From NCBI GenBank assembly GCA_028868895.1, contig JAGWTP010000004.1, forward strand, positions 1 through 64,000: DNA of 64,000 nucleotides, written 5' to 3'. This document shows positions 48,011 through 56,248 of the stretch, in pieces. Made by a program: the position numbers and the translations under genes. The number at the start of each line of letters is the position of its first letter. The first letter of the stretch is position 1. Below the pieces are notes generated by a model that made no database searches, was not told where the DNA came from, and saw only the letters and a list, made by a program, of their open reading frames with translations. Source of the DNA: Burkholderiales bacterium. Lineage in GTDB: Bacteria > Pseudomonadota > Gammaproteobacteria > Burkholderiales > Burkholderiaceae_C.

Positions 48011-48502
48011 TCAGGGCGCGACCCAGTCCCCCGACTTGCCGCCGTGCTTCTCGAGCACGCGGATCTCGCCCATCACCATGCCGCGGTCGGCGGCCTTGCA
48101 CATGTCGTAGATGGTCAGCAGGCCGATCTGCACCGCGGTCAGTGCCTCCATCTCGACGCCGGTGCGCCCGAGCGTCTCGACCTGCGCGGTGCAGCGCACG
48201 CTGGCGCTGGCGGCATCGATCTCGAACTCGACGCTCACGCGCGTGATCGGCAGCGGGTGGCACAGCGGGATCAGCTCGGCGGTGCGCTTGGCGGCCTGGA
48301 TCGCAGCGATGCGTGCCACGCCGATCACGTCTCCCTTTTTCGCATGGCCGGATTCGATCAGCGCCAGCGTGGCCGGCTGCATCCGGATCACGCCGCCGGC
48401 GCGCGCGATGCGGTGCGTTTCGCGCTTGCCCGCCACATCGACCATGTGCGCCTGGCCGTGGGCGTCGAAGTGCGTCAGCGGCGAGGCCGGGGTTGAACTC
48501 AT
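48011..48502 (-). CDS. moaC: Molybdenum cofactor synthesis protein MoaC
   Basis: 163 residues with the cyclic pyranopterin monophosphate synthase signature: [31 protein letters not shown], and [18 protein letters not shown]. MoaC converts 3',8-cyclo-7,8-dihydroGTP to cPMP. Length is normal. It is divergent from the M48 protease gene; the spacer is about 78 bases. Confidence 0.96.
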   Translation of the reverse strand: MSSTPASPLTHFDAHGQAHMVDVAGKRETHRIARAGGVIRMQPATLALIESGHAKKGDVIGVARIAAIQAAKRTAELIPLCHPLPITRVSVEFEIDAASASVRCTAQVETLGRTGVEMEALTAVQIGLLTIYDMCKAADRGMVMGEIRVLEKHGGKSGDWVAP

Positions 48503-48580
48503 GCGCGCAAACAGTCTCGAAATGGTTGTGCGGCATGATAGCCATGCCGTTGCCCCCGGTTTTTCAAACTGCCTCTCCCC

Positions 48581-50185
48581 GTGCCGAACCCCGATCCCCG
48601 ACCCGCCCGCCCGCAGCGGTTGCAACGCATGCGTGCGGTGGCGGCCGCGGTCGCGTTCGCGCTGTCGTGCCCGGCCGCACTGCCGCCGGCCTGGGCGCAG
48701 AACCAGTTGCCCTCGCTCGGTGACCCGGCCTCGGCCGACTTCAGCATCGCCACCGAGCGCAAGCTCGGCGACGCGATCATGCGCGAGATCCATGCCGACC
48801 CGGACTATCTCGACGACCCGGTGCTGCTCGAATACCTGCAGTCGATCTGGCAGCCGCTGGTGGCGCAGGCGCGCCGGATGGGCAACATCAGCGCCGACAT
48901 CGACCATCGCTTCGCGTGGGAGCCGTTTCTGGTGCGCGACCGCAGCGTCAACGCCTTCGCACTGCCCGGCGGCTACGTCGGCGTCAACCTGGGGCTGATG
49001 GCGCTGACCGACACGCGCGACGAGCTCGCCTCGGTGCTTGCGCACGAGATGTCGCACGTCACGCAACGCCACATCGCGCGCAGCATCGCCAACAAGAAGC
49101 ACCAGTCGCTGATCAGCCTGGCCACGCTGCTGGTGGGCATCCTCGCTGCCAGCCGCGCCGGCAGCAGCAGCGCCGACGCCGCCAACGCGGCCATCGTCGG
49201 CAGCCAGGCGATCGGCGCGCAGGGCCAGCTCAACTTCTCGCGCGACATGGAGCGCGAGGCCGACCGCGTCGGCTTCGCGGTGATGACCGGCGCCGGCTTC
49301 GCCCCCGGTGGCATGGCGGCGATGTTCGAGAAGCTCGACCAGTCCTCGCGCCTGAACGACAGCGGCGGCTTCCCGTACCTGCGCACCCACCCGCTGACCA
49401 GCGAACGCATCGGCGAGGCCCGCGCCCGCCTGGGCACCGCCGCGCCGGTGGCGCCGGTCAGCGTGCTCGAGCACACCGCGGCGCAGGCACGCGCGCGCGT
49501 GCTCATGGACACGCGCTTCGACGCGTTGCACCGCTGGCAGGCGCTCGACGGCGACCGCGTCGCCACCACGGTGGCCGACAAGCTCGCCGACGCCTACGAG
49601 AGCGCGCTCGCCTCGACCTTGCTGCGCGACTGGGCGCGCGCCGACGCTTCGATCAGCGTGGCGCTCGGCCTGGTGCGCGGCAGCCCGCGCAGCAGTGCGC
49701 GCGCGGTGCGTGCGGTGGTGCTGCTGAAGGTGCAGTCGCTGCTCGCACGCGGCGACGCCACCGGCGCGCTGGCCGCGCTCGAACCCTACCGCGAAGACGG
49801 CTCGCGCCCGGTGCTGCTGCTCGCCGCGCAGGCAGCGCTGGCCCTGGCGCCGGCGTCGGCGCCCGACAACCGGCTGCTCGAGCAGCGCGCTTCCGACCTG
49901 CGCACCTGGGTCGCACTGAACCCGAACGACGAGCTGGCCTGGACCGCGCTGAGCCAGATCGAAGGTCGGCTCGGCCATCCGCTGCGCGCGGTGCGGGCCG
50001 ATGCCGAATCGCGCGTCGCGCTCGGCGATCTGTCGGGCGCCATCGATCGCCTGCAGGCTGGCCAACGCCGCGCCCGCGACGGCAGCCCGGTCGACTTCAT
50101 CGATGTGTCTGTGATCGACGCGCGGCTGCGCGACGTCGAGGCGCTGCGCCGTCAGCAGAAGGCCGACGAGAAGGAACTGAGGTAG
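48581..50185 (+). CDS. M48 family periplasmic metalloprotease with TPR region (BepA-like)
   Basis: 534 residues from a GTG at 48581; an ATG at 48629 would put the signal peptide ([12 protein letters not shown] ... PPAWA) closer to the N-terminus. The zinc-protease motif HEMSH is at 155-159, and the third ligand region is in [11 protein letters not shown]-terminal half with TPR-like helices follows ([17 protein letters not shown]). This is the plan of BepA/YfgC, which helps assemble or clear outer-membrane LptD and BamA. A 74-base hairpin repeat begins 54 bases after the stop. Confidence 0.92.
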   Translation: MPNPDPRPARPQRLQRMRAVAAAVAFALSCPAALPPAWAQNQLPSLGDPASADFSIATERKLGDAIMREIHADPDYLDDPVLLEYLQSIWQPLVAQARRMGNISADIDHRFAWEPFLVRDRSVNAFALPGGYVGVNLGLMALTDTRDELASVLAHEMSHVTQRHIARSIANKKHQSLISLATLLVGILAASRAGSSSADAANAAIVGSQAIGAQGQLNFSRDMEREADRVGFAVMTGAGFAPGGMAAMFEKLDQSSRLNDSGGFPYLRTHPLTSERIGEARARLGTAAPVAPVSVLEHTAAQARARVLMDTRFDALHRWQALDGDRVATTVADKLADAYESALASTLLRDWARADASISVALGLVRGSPRSSARAVRAVVLLKVQSLLARGDATGALAALEPYREDGSRPVLLLAAQAALALAPASAPDNRLLEQRASDLRTWVALNPNDELAWTALSQIEGRLGHPLRAVRADAESRVALGDLSGAIDRLQAGQRRARDGSPVDFIDVSVIDARLRDVEALRRQQKADEKELR

Positions 50186-50238
50186 CGGGGAACCGGAAGT
50201 GGCGGCCGGCGGGCCGGCCGCAGCGACCGCGCGAGCCT

Positions 50239-50312
50239 CGAGCAAATGCGGCTTTGCCACCTTGCTCGACCCCTGGGGCGGGAATGTCGAAGGCGTTTCC
50301 AGGGCGCGCTCA
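50239..50312. repeat. Single copy of the two-hairpin repeat at the small membrane protein stop codon
   Basis: A 74-base copy related to the 75-bp array at 29993-30217: CGAGCAAATGCGGCTTTGCC, then CCCCTGGGGCGGGAATG and a GC-rich 3' part. Its last three bases (TCA) are the stop codon of the minus-strand gene ending at 50310. The orientation relative to that gene is the same as at the patatin locus. Confidence 0.88.
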
Positions 50313-50663
50313 GGCGCGCGCGAACAGCCGCTCCATCGCCACGTCGATCACCATGCCGCACAGGCTGTACAGCAGCGAGCCGATCAGCGCCGCGCCGAAG
50401 CCGCTGACGTGAAAGCCGTCGAGCACCGAGGCGGCGAAGTAGAACATCAGCGCATTGATCACGAACAGGAACAGGCCCAGCGTGATCAGCGTCACCGGCA
50501 GCGTCAGCAGCACCAGGATCGGCCGCAGCGAGGTGTTGAACAGCCCGAGCACGAAGGCCGCGAGCATCGCCGAGCCGAAGCTCTTGATCGAGACCCCCGG
50601 ATACAGGTAGGCCACCAGCAGCAAGGCGGCGGCGAGCAAGAGCCAGCGGACGATGATCTTCAT
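50310..50663 (-). CDS. Small integral membrane protein (phage holin family / YvlD-like)
   Basis: 117 residues with four hydrophobic segments, starting [23 protein letters not shown]. The pattern [38 protein letters not shown] is typical of the family annotated as phage holin family/DUF YvlD membrane protein. The NTSLRP and LP..T.G motifs are conserved. Its role is unknown; it is chromosomal, not part of a prophage here. The stop codon coincides with the end of the two-hairpin repeat. Confidence 0.9.
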   Translation of the reverse strand: MKIIVRWLLLAAALLLVAYLYPGVSIKSFGSAMLAAFVLGLFNTSLRPILVLLTLPVTLITLGLFLFVINALMFYFAASVLDGFHVSGFGAALIGSLLYSLCGMVIDVAMERLFARA

Positions 50664-50951
50664 GGCGCAAGAATAACGCCCCGCGACGGCGCTGAACACA
50701 CCGCCTCGCGCGACCCGCGTCGCGCCACGGCCGCGAGCGCGCGGCGCGTCGAATGCATCCTCGGTGATGTCAGGCCACGACAAAGGGTGTGCTGCCTCGA
50801 AGGAATGCGCGTTTTCCGAGTGAATACTTCTTCTCTTTGCCCTATGCAGGCATTACCATTCGCTCCGCACGGTGCTATGGAGAAATGAGAGTCCACGCGG
50901 CTCTCGCCCATCCCGGGCACATCAACCACTCACTTGATGGAGAGAATCAAC

Positions 50952-51368
50952 ATGGCAACTGCGAAGAAGGCTCCGGCGAAAAAGGCGGCAGCGAAAAAGG
51001 CACCGGCGGCCAAGAAGGCGCCGGCCAAGAAGGCGGCACCGGCCAAGACGGCGGCGGCCAAGAAGGCGGCACCGGCGGCCAAGAAGGCCGCGGCGAAGAA
51101 GGCGGCGCCCGCCAAGAAGCGCACTCCGAACGCCGCCTTCATGAAGGCGATGACCCCGAGCGCCGCGCTCGCCGCGATCATCGGCCCCAAGCCGGTGCCG
51201 CGCACCGAGGTGACGAAGAAGGTCTGGGAGTACATCAAGGCCAACAAGCTGCAAGACGCAGCCAAGCGGACCATGATCAACGCCGACTCCAAGCTGAAAG
51301 AGATCTTCAAGAAGGCCCAGGTCTCGATGTTCGAGATGACCAAGCTGATCAACGGCCACCTGAGCTGA
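50952..51368 (+). CDS. Histone H1-like / SWIB-domain protein
   Basis: 138 residues; the ATG at 50952 follows GGAGA. The N-terminal 60 residues are AAKKA-type Lys/Ala/Pro repeats resembling eukaryotic histone H1 tails. The C-terminus is a SWIB/MDM2 fold (TPSAALAAIIGPKPVPRTEVTKKVWEYIKANKLQ). This fusion is common in Burkholderiales and Chlamydiae, where such proteins are nucleoid-associated. A strong terminator lies 45 bases after the stop. The 288-base upstream spacer is somewhat AT-richer and may hold a strong promoter. Confidence 0.95.
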   Translation: MATAKKAPAKKAAAKKAPAAKKAPAKKAAPAKTAAAKKAAPAAKKAAAKKAAPAKKRTPNAAFMKAMTPSAALAAIIGPKPVPRTEVTKKVWEYIKANKLQDAAKRTMINADSKLKEIFKKAQVSMFEMTKLINGHLS

Positions 51369-51412
51369 GCGCGAAGGTCTGAACGCAAGTCTCGGCGCGC
51401 TCGCGCCGAACG

Positions 51413-51440
51413 AAAAAGCCGGTGCTTGCACCGGCTTTTT
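51413..51440. terminator. Bidirectional terminator after the SWIB gene
   Basis: AAAAAGCCGGTGC and GCACCGGCTTTTT form a perfect 13-base stem with a two-base loop. It can stop transcription of the SWIB gene (plus) and of the isomerase gene (minus), whose stop is at 51474. Confidence 0.92.
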
Positions 51441-51473
51441 TGTGCCCGCATCGGCGACGCGCGTTCGATGCGC

Positions 51474-52079
51474 TCAGGAGCGGTTCAAACGCCGCTGCAC
51501 GAAATCGAGCCGGTCCTGGCCCCAGAACAGCTCGCCGTCGACCACGTAGCTCGGCGCACCGAACACGCCCGCGTCGATCGCACGCTGGGTGCCGGCCTCG
51601 TAGCGCGCCTGCACCGCTGCCGAGTGCGAGTCAGTCAGGCGCTGGGCCGGCAGCTTCAACGCCGCCAGCACCGACGCCAGCTCGCCCGGGTCGGCGATGT
51701 TGCGCTCCTCGACCCAGACCGCCCGCAGCAGCGCGCCGGTGAGTGCCATCGCGGCGTCGCTGCCCTCGTTCGAGTCGACCGCGACGATGAGCCTGGCGGC
51801 GTCGTCGCCGGCCACCGGGAAGTACCTGGGCTGCAGGTTCAGCGGCACGCCGAGCTGCGCGCTGAAGCGCTCGAGTTCGACCAGCCGGTAGGCCTGGCGC
51901 TGCGGTGCACGCTGCGCCAGCGGCAGCCCACCCGAGATCGGGAACACCTTGCCGCCGAGGTCGACCGGTATCACGTTGACGCGCGCTGCCGCCGCTCGCG
52001 CCATGTCGGTAAAGCGACCGTGGCCGAGGTAGGTCCACGGCGACTGCGGCGCGAAGTAGTAGTCGATGGCAAGGCTCAA
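51474..52079 (-). CDS. 2-hydroxychromene-2-carboxylate isomerase family protein (DsbA-like fold)
   Basis: 201 residues of the kappa-GST/DsbA superfamily. It starts MSLAIDYYFAPQSPWTYLGH, with the Ser of the SPW(T/S)Y active-site motif rather than a CXXC pair. GVFGAPSYVVDGELFWGQDRL near the C-terminus is the family signature. HCCA isomerases use glutathione in naphthalene-type aromatic degradation, but many members act elsewhere. No aromatic-degradation genes are nearby. It converges on the SWIB gene terminator. Confidence 0.88.
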   Translation of the reverse strand: MSLAIDYYFAPQSPWTYLGHGRFTDMARAAAARVNVIPVDLGGKVFPISGGLPLAQRAPQRQAYRLVELERFSAQLGVPLNLQPRYFPVAGDDAARLIVAVDSNEGSDAAMALTGALLRAVWVEERNIADPGELASVLAALKLPAQRLTDSHSAAVQARYEAGTQRAIDAGVFGAPSYVVDGELFWGQDRLDFVQRRLNRS

Positions 52080-52191
52080 GGCGCTCTCCGAAGGTGGGCC
52101 CGCAGTCTAGCGATTCGCCGATCGCCATGTGCGAGGAGGCGTCATCGATGGGCGGTACATTCGCGGCCTGATCACCTTCAGGATCGAGGCG

Positions 52192-53370
52192 ATGACCCTG
52201 GACCCATTCGGCCCGCTGGTGGCCTGGCCCGTGATGCTGATGGCGGCCTGGCTCGCCGGCGAGTGGGTGTTCCGGCGCTGGCAGGTGCCGCGGGTGTGCG
52301 CGTATGCGGCCGTGGGCCTGCTGCTTGCCGGCGTCGGTGCGTCGCGCGAGGTGGCCTCGCACGCGTCGCTGAGCTTCATGGCGAACGTGGCGTTGGCGCT
52401 GTCGCTGTTCGAGCTCGGCTACCGCGTCAACCCGCGCTGGTTTCGCCACAACCCGTGGGTGCTGGTGGCCGGCCTCGCGCAAGCGTTGTTGACCTTTGGC
52501 GTCGTGCTGTGGGTGGCGATCCGCTTCGGCGTGCCGACCGACCAGCGGCTGGTGCTCGCCGCGCTGTGCGTGGCGACCTCGCCGGCCGCGGTCATGCGCG
52601 TGACCCATGAATTGCGCAGCTCCGGCCAGGTGACCGAGCGGCTGCTCCACCTGTGCGCGCTGAATTGCCTGGTGGCGGTGCTGCTGCTCAAGTTCGTGGT
52701 CGGTTACTGGTTTGTCGAAACCAGCGGCGACTGGGGTCGGGCGACCTTCAACAGCGTCTACGTGCTCTGCCTGTCGCTGGCGGCCGGCGCGGTGTTCGGC
52801 TTCATCGCGCCGATCCTGAACCGGCTGGCGACGAGCAGCCTGAGCACCACCGTCACCTTCGCGTTCCTGGTGCTGCTGCTCACCGGCGTGGCGCAGAGCC
52901 TGCACCTGTCGCCGCTGCTGGGGGCACTCGCGTTCGGCCTGGTGGCACGCGAGCGGCGCATCATGCTCAGCCACGCGCAGCGCAATTTCGGCGCACTCGG
53001 CGACGTGCTCGCGGTGTTCCTGTTCGTCTTCATCGGCAGCCTGCTGTCGTGGACCGGGCTGCTCGCCGGGCTGGTGCTCGGCGTGGCGGTGATCGCGGCA
53101 CGCAGCGCGGTGCACACGCTGGTCAACCTGGGTCTGGCGCGCGCCAGCGGCACCACGTTTCGCAAGGGCGCGCTGACCGGACTGGCGCTGATGCCGCTGT
53201 CGGTGTTCGCGCTGTTGCTGCTCGAAGAAAGCCGCCAGGACGGCTTCGACCTCGCGCGCGACAGCCTGCCGGTGATCGCCGGCCTGCTGATGCTGCTCGA
53301 CGTGATCGGGCCGTGGGTCTCGCAGCGCGCGCTGGTGTGGGCCGGCGAATCACACCCGTCGGAGCGCTGA
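52192..53370 (+). CDS. CPA2-type cation:proton antiporter
   Basis: 392 residues with about 12 membrane segments. The start MTLDPFGPLVAWPVML is chosen for a nearby GAGG and hydrophobic N-terminus; an upstream in-frame start at 52129 exists. FELGYRVNPRW, ATSPAAVMRV and SPLLGALAFGLVARER resemble NhaK/KefB-type exchangers. There is no C-terminal TrkA-N domain. Probably a Na+ or K+/H+ antiporter. The next gene begins one base after the stop, so the two are coupled. Confidence 0.85.
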   Translation: MTLDPFGPLVAWPVMLMAAWLAGEWVFRRWQVPRVCAYAAVGLLLAGVGASREVASHASLSFMANVALALSLFELGYRVNPRWFRHNPWVLVAGLAQALLTFGVVLWVAIRFGVPTDQRLVLAALCVATSPAAVMRVTHELRSSGQVTERLLHLCALNCLVAVLLLKFVVGYWFVETSGDWGRATFNSVYVLCLSLAAGAVFGFIAPILNRLATSSLSTTVTFAFLVLLLTGVAQSLHLSPLLGALAFGLVARERRIMLSHAQRNFGALGDVLAVFLFVFIGSLLSWTGLLAGLVLGVAVIAARSAVHTLVNLGLARASGTTFRKGALTGLALMPLSVFALLLLEESRQDGFDLARDSLPVIAGLLMLLDVIGPWVSQRALVWAGESHPSER

Positions 53371-53371
53371 C

Positions 53372-54499
53372 ATGGCCCTCGGTCCCTTCGGTCCGTCGCA
53401 AGCGCTGTCGCTCGGCGTCGAGCTCGAGCTGCAGCTGGTCAACACCGTCGACTTCGACCTGACTTCGGGTGCCAACGACCTGCTCGAGCTGCTTTCGCGC
53501 AAGCCGTTCCCCGGCACCGTCACGCCCGAGATGACGCAGAGCATGATCGAGATCGCCACGTCCATTCAGACCGCCCACGCGCCGCTGCTGGCCGAATTGC
53601 GCGGCATGCGCGACACGCTGGTGACAGCCTGCGACCGGCTCAACATCGGCATCGCCGGTGGCGGCACGCACCCGTTCCAGCGCTGGTCGGAGCAGCGCGT
53701 GTTCAGCAAGCCGCGCTTCGAGCAGATCTCGCAGCTGTACGGCTACCTCGCCAAGCAGTTCACCGTGTTCGGCCAGCACGTGCACGTGGGTTGCGCGTCC
53801 GGCGACGACGCGCTGTTCCTGCTGCATGCCTTGAATCGCTATGTGCCGCAGTTCATCGCGCTGTCGGCTTCGTCGCCGTACTCGCAGGGCGTGGACACCT
53901 TGTTCGATTCGGCGCGCCTGAACTCGGTGTTCGCGTTCCCGCTCAGCGGCCGCGCGCCGTTCACGTTGAACTGGGACGAATTCGCGAACGGCTATTTCAC
54001 GAAGATGGAAGCCACCGGCGTCGTCAAGTCGATGAAGGACTTCTACTGGGACATCCGCCCCAAGCCCGAGTACGGCACGATCGAGCTGCGCGTGTGCGAC
54101 ACACCGCTGACCGTGGAGCGCGCCGCGGCACTGGCCTGCTACCTGCAGGCGATCTGCCGGCGTCTGCTCGAACGCACCGAGCCCGCGCCGACGGAAGACG
54201 ACTACCTCGTCTACACCTTCAATCGCTTCCAGGCCTGCCGCTTCGGGCTGGACGGCACGATGGTCGACCCGCACACGCGCGAACGCCGCACGATCCGCGA
54301 AGACACCCTGGCGACGCTGCGCAAGGTCGAGGCGCACGGCGCGGTGCTGCAGAGCCTGCCGGCGCTGGAAGAGGTCGAGCGCTGCGCGGCGCGCGACGGC
54401 AACCACGCAACCCATCTGCGCAAGGTCTACAGCGGATCGCGCAACGTGCAGAGCATGGTTCAGGAGAGTGCCCGGGTGCTGCGCAGCGGCGCGGCTTAG
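53372..54499 (+). CDS. ybdK: YbdK family carboxylate-amine ligase
   Basis: 375 residues of the glutamate-cysteine ligase 2 family: LSLGVELELQLVN, EMTQSMIEIAT, FGQHVHVGC, RPKPEYGTIELRVCDTP and EEVERCAARDGN are clear signatures. E. coli YbdK has weak gamma-glutamylcysteine ligase activity, so the physiological reaction is not settled. It is one base downstream of the antiporter gene. It converges on the CAP protein gene with 37 bases between. Confidence 0.92.
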   Translation: MALGPFGPSQALSLGVELELQLVNTVDFDLTSGANDLLELLSRKPFPGTVTPEMTQSMIEIATSIQTAHAPLLAELRGMRDTLVTACDRLNIGIAGGGTHPFQRWSEQRVFSKPRFEQISQLYGYLAKQFTVFGQHVHVGCASGDDALFLLHALNRYVPQFIALSASSPYSQGVDTLFDSARLNSVFAFPLSGRAPFTLNWDEFANGYFTKMEATGVVKSMKDFYWDIRPKPEYGTIELRVCDTPLTVERAAALACYLQAICRRLLERTEPAPTEDDYLVYTFNRFQACRFGLDGTMVDPHTRERRTIREDTLATLRKVEAHGAVLQSLPALEEVERCAARDGNHATHLRKVYSGSRNVQSMVQESARVLRSGAA

Positions 54500-54536
54500 A
54501 CGCGCCAGTGCCGGCCGGAGGCACCCGGCCAGCGCG

Positions 54537-55145
54537 TCAACGCGTCGGGCGCGCCGCCCCCAGCACCAGCGTCCAGTAGCGGTCTTCGGCCGGGCTCGCG
54601 CCGGCGTCGCCGGGGGCGGCGCCATGCCCGCGACCGTCTACACAGGCCAAACCGATCTCGCGCACCGCCGTGTTCATCAGGTTGTCGCAGTGCGCGGCGC
54701 TGTCGATCCACGCATCGACCACCGCGTCGACCGTCGGGTAGCCAACCGCCACGTTCTCGGCGGCCGCGCTGTAGCGATAGCCCATCGCATTCAGGCGCTC
54801 GGCCAGCCCGCGATCCTGGCGGTCGCGGTGCCCCATGCGGTTCGACGCCGCCATGTCCTGCGCCTGCGCCGCCGCCACCGCGGCCAGGCTGGCGCTCCAT
54901 TTCAGCGGTGCGGCGACCGTCACGCCGCCGGCCGCATGGCACATCGCGCCGCGCGCGCGGGCCTCGTTGACCAGGCGCAGCGCGTCGTCGGGCGTCGGAA
55001 TCGCGCCGCAACGCACGAGCGCCTCCGGGTGCGCGCTGGTCGCGATCGCCAGGCCCGCCAGCAGCAACGCGCACAGTCCGAACGCGGCGCCGCCGCGAGG
55101 CTGCGATCGCAAACGTCTTGCGGGATGGGGCGTACTGTTTTGCAC
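54537..55145 (-). CDS. CAP-domain (SCP-like) exported protein
   Basis: 202 residues. A hydrophobic export segment (CALLLAGLAIATS) leads to a CAP/SCP fold: LVNEARARGAMCHA, APLKWSASLAAVAAAQAQDMA, RMGHRD, AENVAVGYPTVDAVVDAWIDSAAHCDNLMN and YWTLVLG. Bacterial CAP proteins are secreted and of mostly unknown function. Three cysteines may form a disulfide. It is divergent from the MHFG gene. Confidence 0.9.
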   Translation of the reverse strand: MQNSTPHPARRLRSQPRGGAAFGLCALLLAGLAIATSAHPEALVRCGAIPTPDDALRLVNEARARGAMCHAAGGVTVAAPLKWSASLAAVAAAQAQDMAASNRMGHRDRQDRGLAERLNAMGYRYSAAAENVAVGYPTVDAVVDAWIDSAAHCDNLMNTAVREIGLACVDGRGHGAAPGDAGASPAEDRYWTLVLGAARPTR

Positions 55146-55265
55146 GCCCCATGATGCGAACGTTCGCGGTTCCTGGCGCGTGAGGAATACCGCCGACGGG
55201 CGGCCGCGTGGCCCCGCGGGTGGCCGTTTTTCACGGAACGTTCAGGCGTGTCGTCGAGCCGCGCA

Positions 55266-55300
55266 CCCCCGGGTTCCGGGGGCTGCCCCCGGCACCGGGG
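55266..55300. promoter_or_regulatory. Tandem C/G hairpins upstream of the MHFG PEP-CTERM gene
   Basis: CCCCCGG and CCGGGGG around a 3-base loop (55266-55282), then CCCCGG-type arms again at 55286-55300. They lie 64-98 bases before the MHFG start, in a 218-base spacer shared with the CAP gene. They recall the C6/G6 palindrome upstream of the other PEP-CTERM gene. Confidence 0.35.
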
Positions 55301-55363
55301 ATCGGCGCCGAGAACCGGCTCTTGTACATTTGGTCACATAGCACGTTCGCGCTTGATTCCCCG

Positions 55364-56248
55364 ATGAGATCTTCTTGCCTTTGGCTGCTCGCCGCCGCGC
55401 TGATGTGTGGCGTGCTCGAGCCGGTGTTTGCGACGCCCGCGAACCCTGGGCCGGCGACCCTGATCCAGCCCTCCTGCGCGTGGAATCGGCCGGGCCACAA
55501 CCCGTTCATGAGCGACGTGGTGGCGGCGGTCGACGACTACCGCGACATCCCGCCCGAAGTGCGCTCGCGGCTGAAGGAGCGCATGGCACGGCACGACTAC
55601 GACGACATCGTGCGCATCCGGCGCGACAGCATCACCGGCCGCGGCACCTACGGCGCCACCATCCGCGACATGCACTTCGGCACCCACCAGATGTGCAGCT
55701 CGGTCACCCGGGCGGCATGGAGCGAGCGCATGCAGGAGCGCGGTCTGGTGTACTGCGAAGGTCGCCAGTGCATCCTGGTGCCCACGGTGTGCCGCAACGT
55801 CAGTCGCATCAGCCGCGCCGCCGTGGAGGCGGAGCATGTCGAAGCGCCTGACGATCCCGCCGACAAGGGCACCGTTGCGCCGGCCGAAGTCGCGGCGACC
55901 GACCCGGCGCCACAACCGCTGTCGAAGCCGCTGGCCATCGAGGGGCCGCCGAGTTTCGCCGGGCCGCCGGGTCCGCTGGGCGAGCCGGTGGCGCCCAGCG
56001 CCCCACCGAGCGGCTCGTATGGGGGAACGTTCGAGGCCGCTCCGAACTTCGGGCCGTTGCCTGGCGCGCTGCCGACGATCACGTCGGCCTCGGTGCCACC
56101 ACCCGGTTTCGATTCGCCGCCGCCGCCTGCCACACCGCCGGTGCCCGAGCCGCAGACCTGGGCCTCGCTGCTCGGCGGGCTGGTGGCGCTGGCGGCATGG
56201 TGCCGCCGCGTCAATCGGCGAGCAGCGGCGCCAGGTAGCGCCCGGTAA
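55364..56248 (+). CDS. MHFG family PEP-CTERM protein
   Basis: 294 residues from the ATG at 55364, giving a signal peptide ([18 protein letters not shown]). A cysteine-containing core has the family motif [11 protein letters not shown] and [24 protein letters not shown] Pro-rich spacer leads to the sorting signal VPEPQTW (about 260), a hydrophobic helix and CRRVNRR. Exosortase should process it to the cell surface. The exosortase itself is not in the window. Its last 38 bases overlap the end of uvrA on the other strand. Confidence 0.9.
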   Translation: MRSSCLWLLAAALMCGVLEPVFATPANPGPATLIQPSCAWNRPGHNPFMSDVVAAVDDYRDIPPEVRSRLKERMARHDYDDIVRIRRDSITGRGTYGATIRDMHFGTHQMCSSVTRAAWSERMQERGLVYCEGRQCILVPTVCRNVSRISRAAVEAEHVEAPDDPADKGTVAPAEVAATDPAPQPLSKPLAIEGPPSFAGPPGPLGEPVAPSAPPSGSYGGTFEAAPNFGPLPGALPTITSASVPPPGFDSPPPPATPPVPEPQTWASLLGGLVALAAWCRRVNRRAAAPGSAR

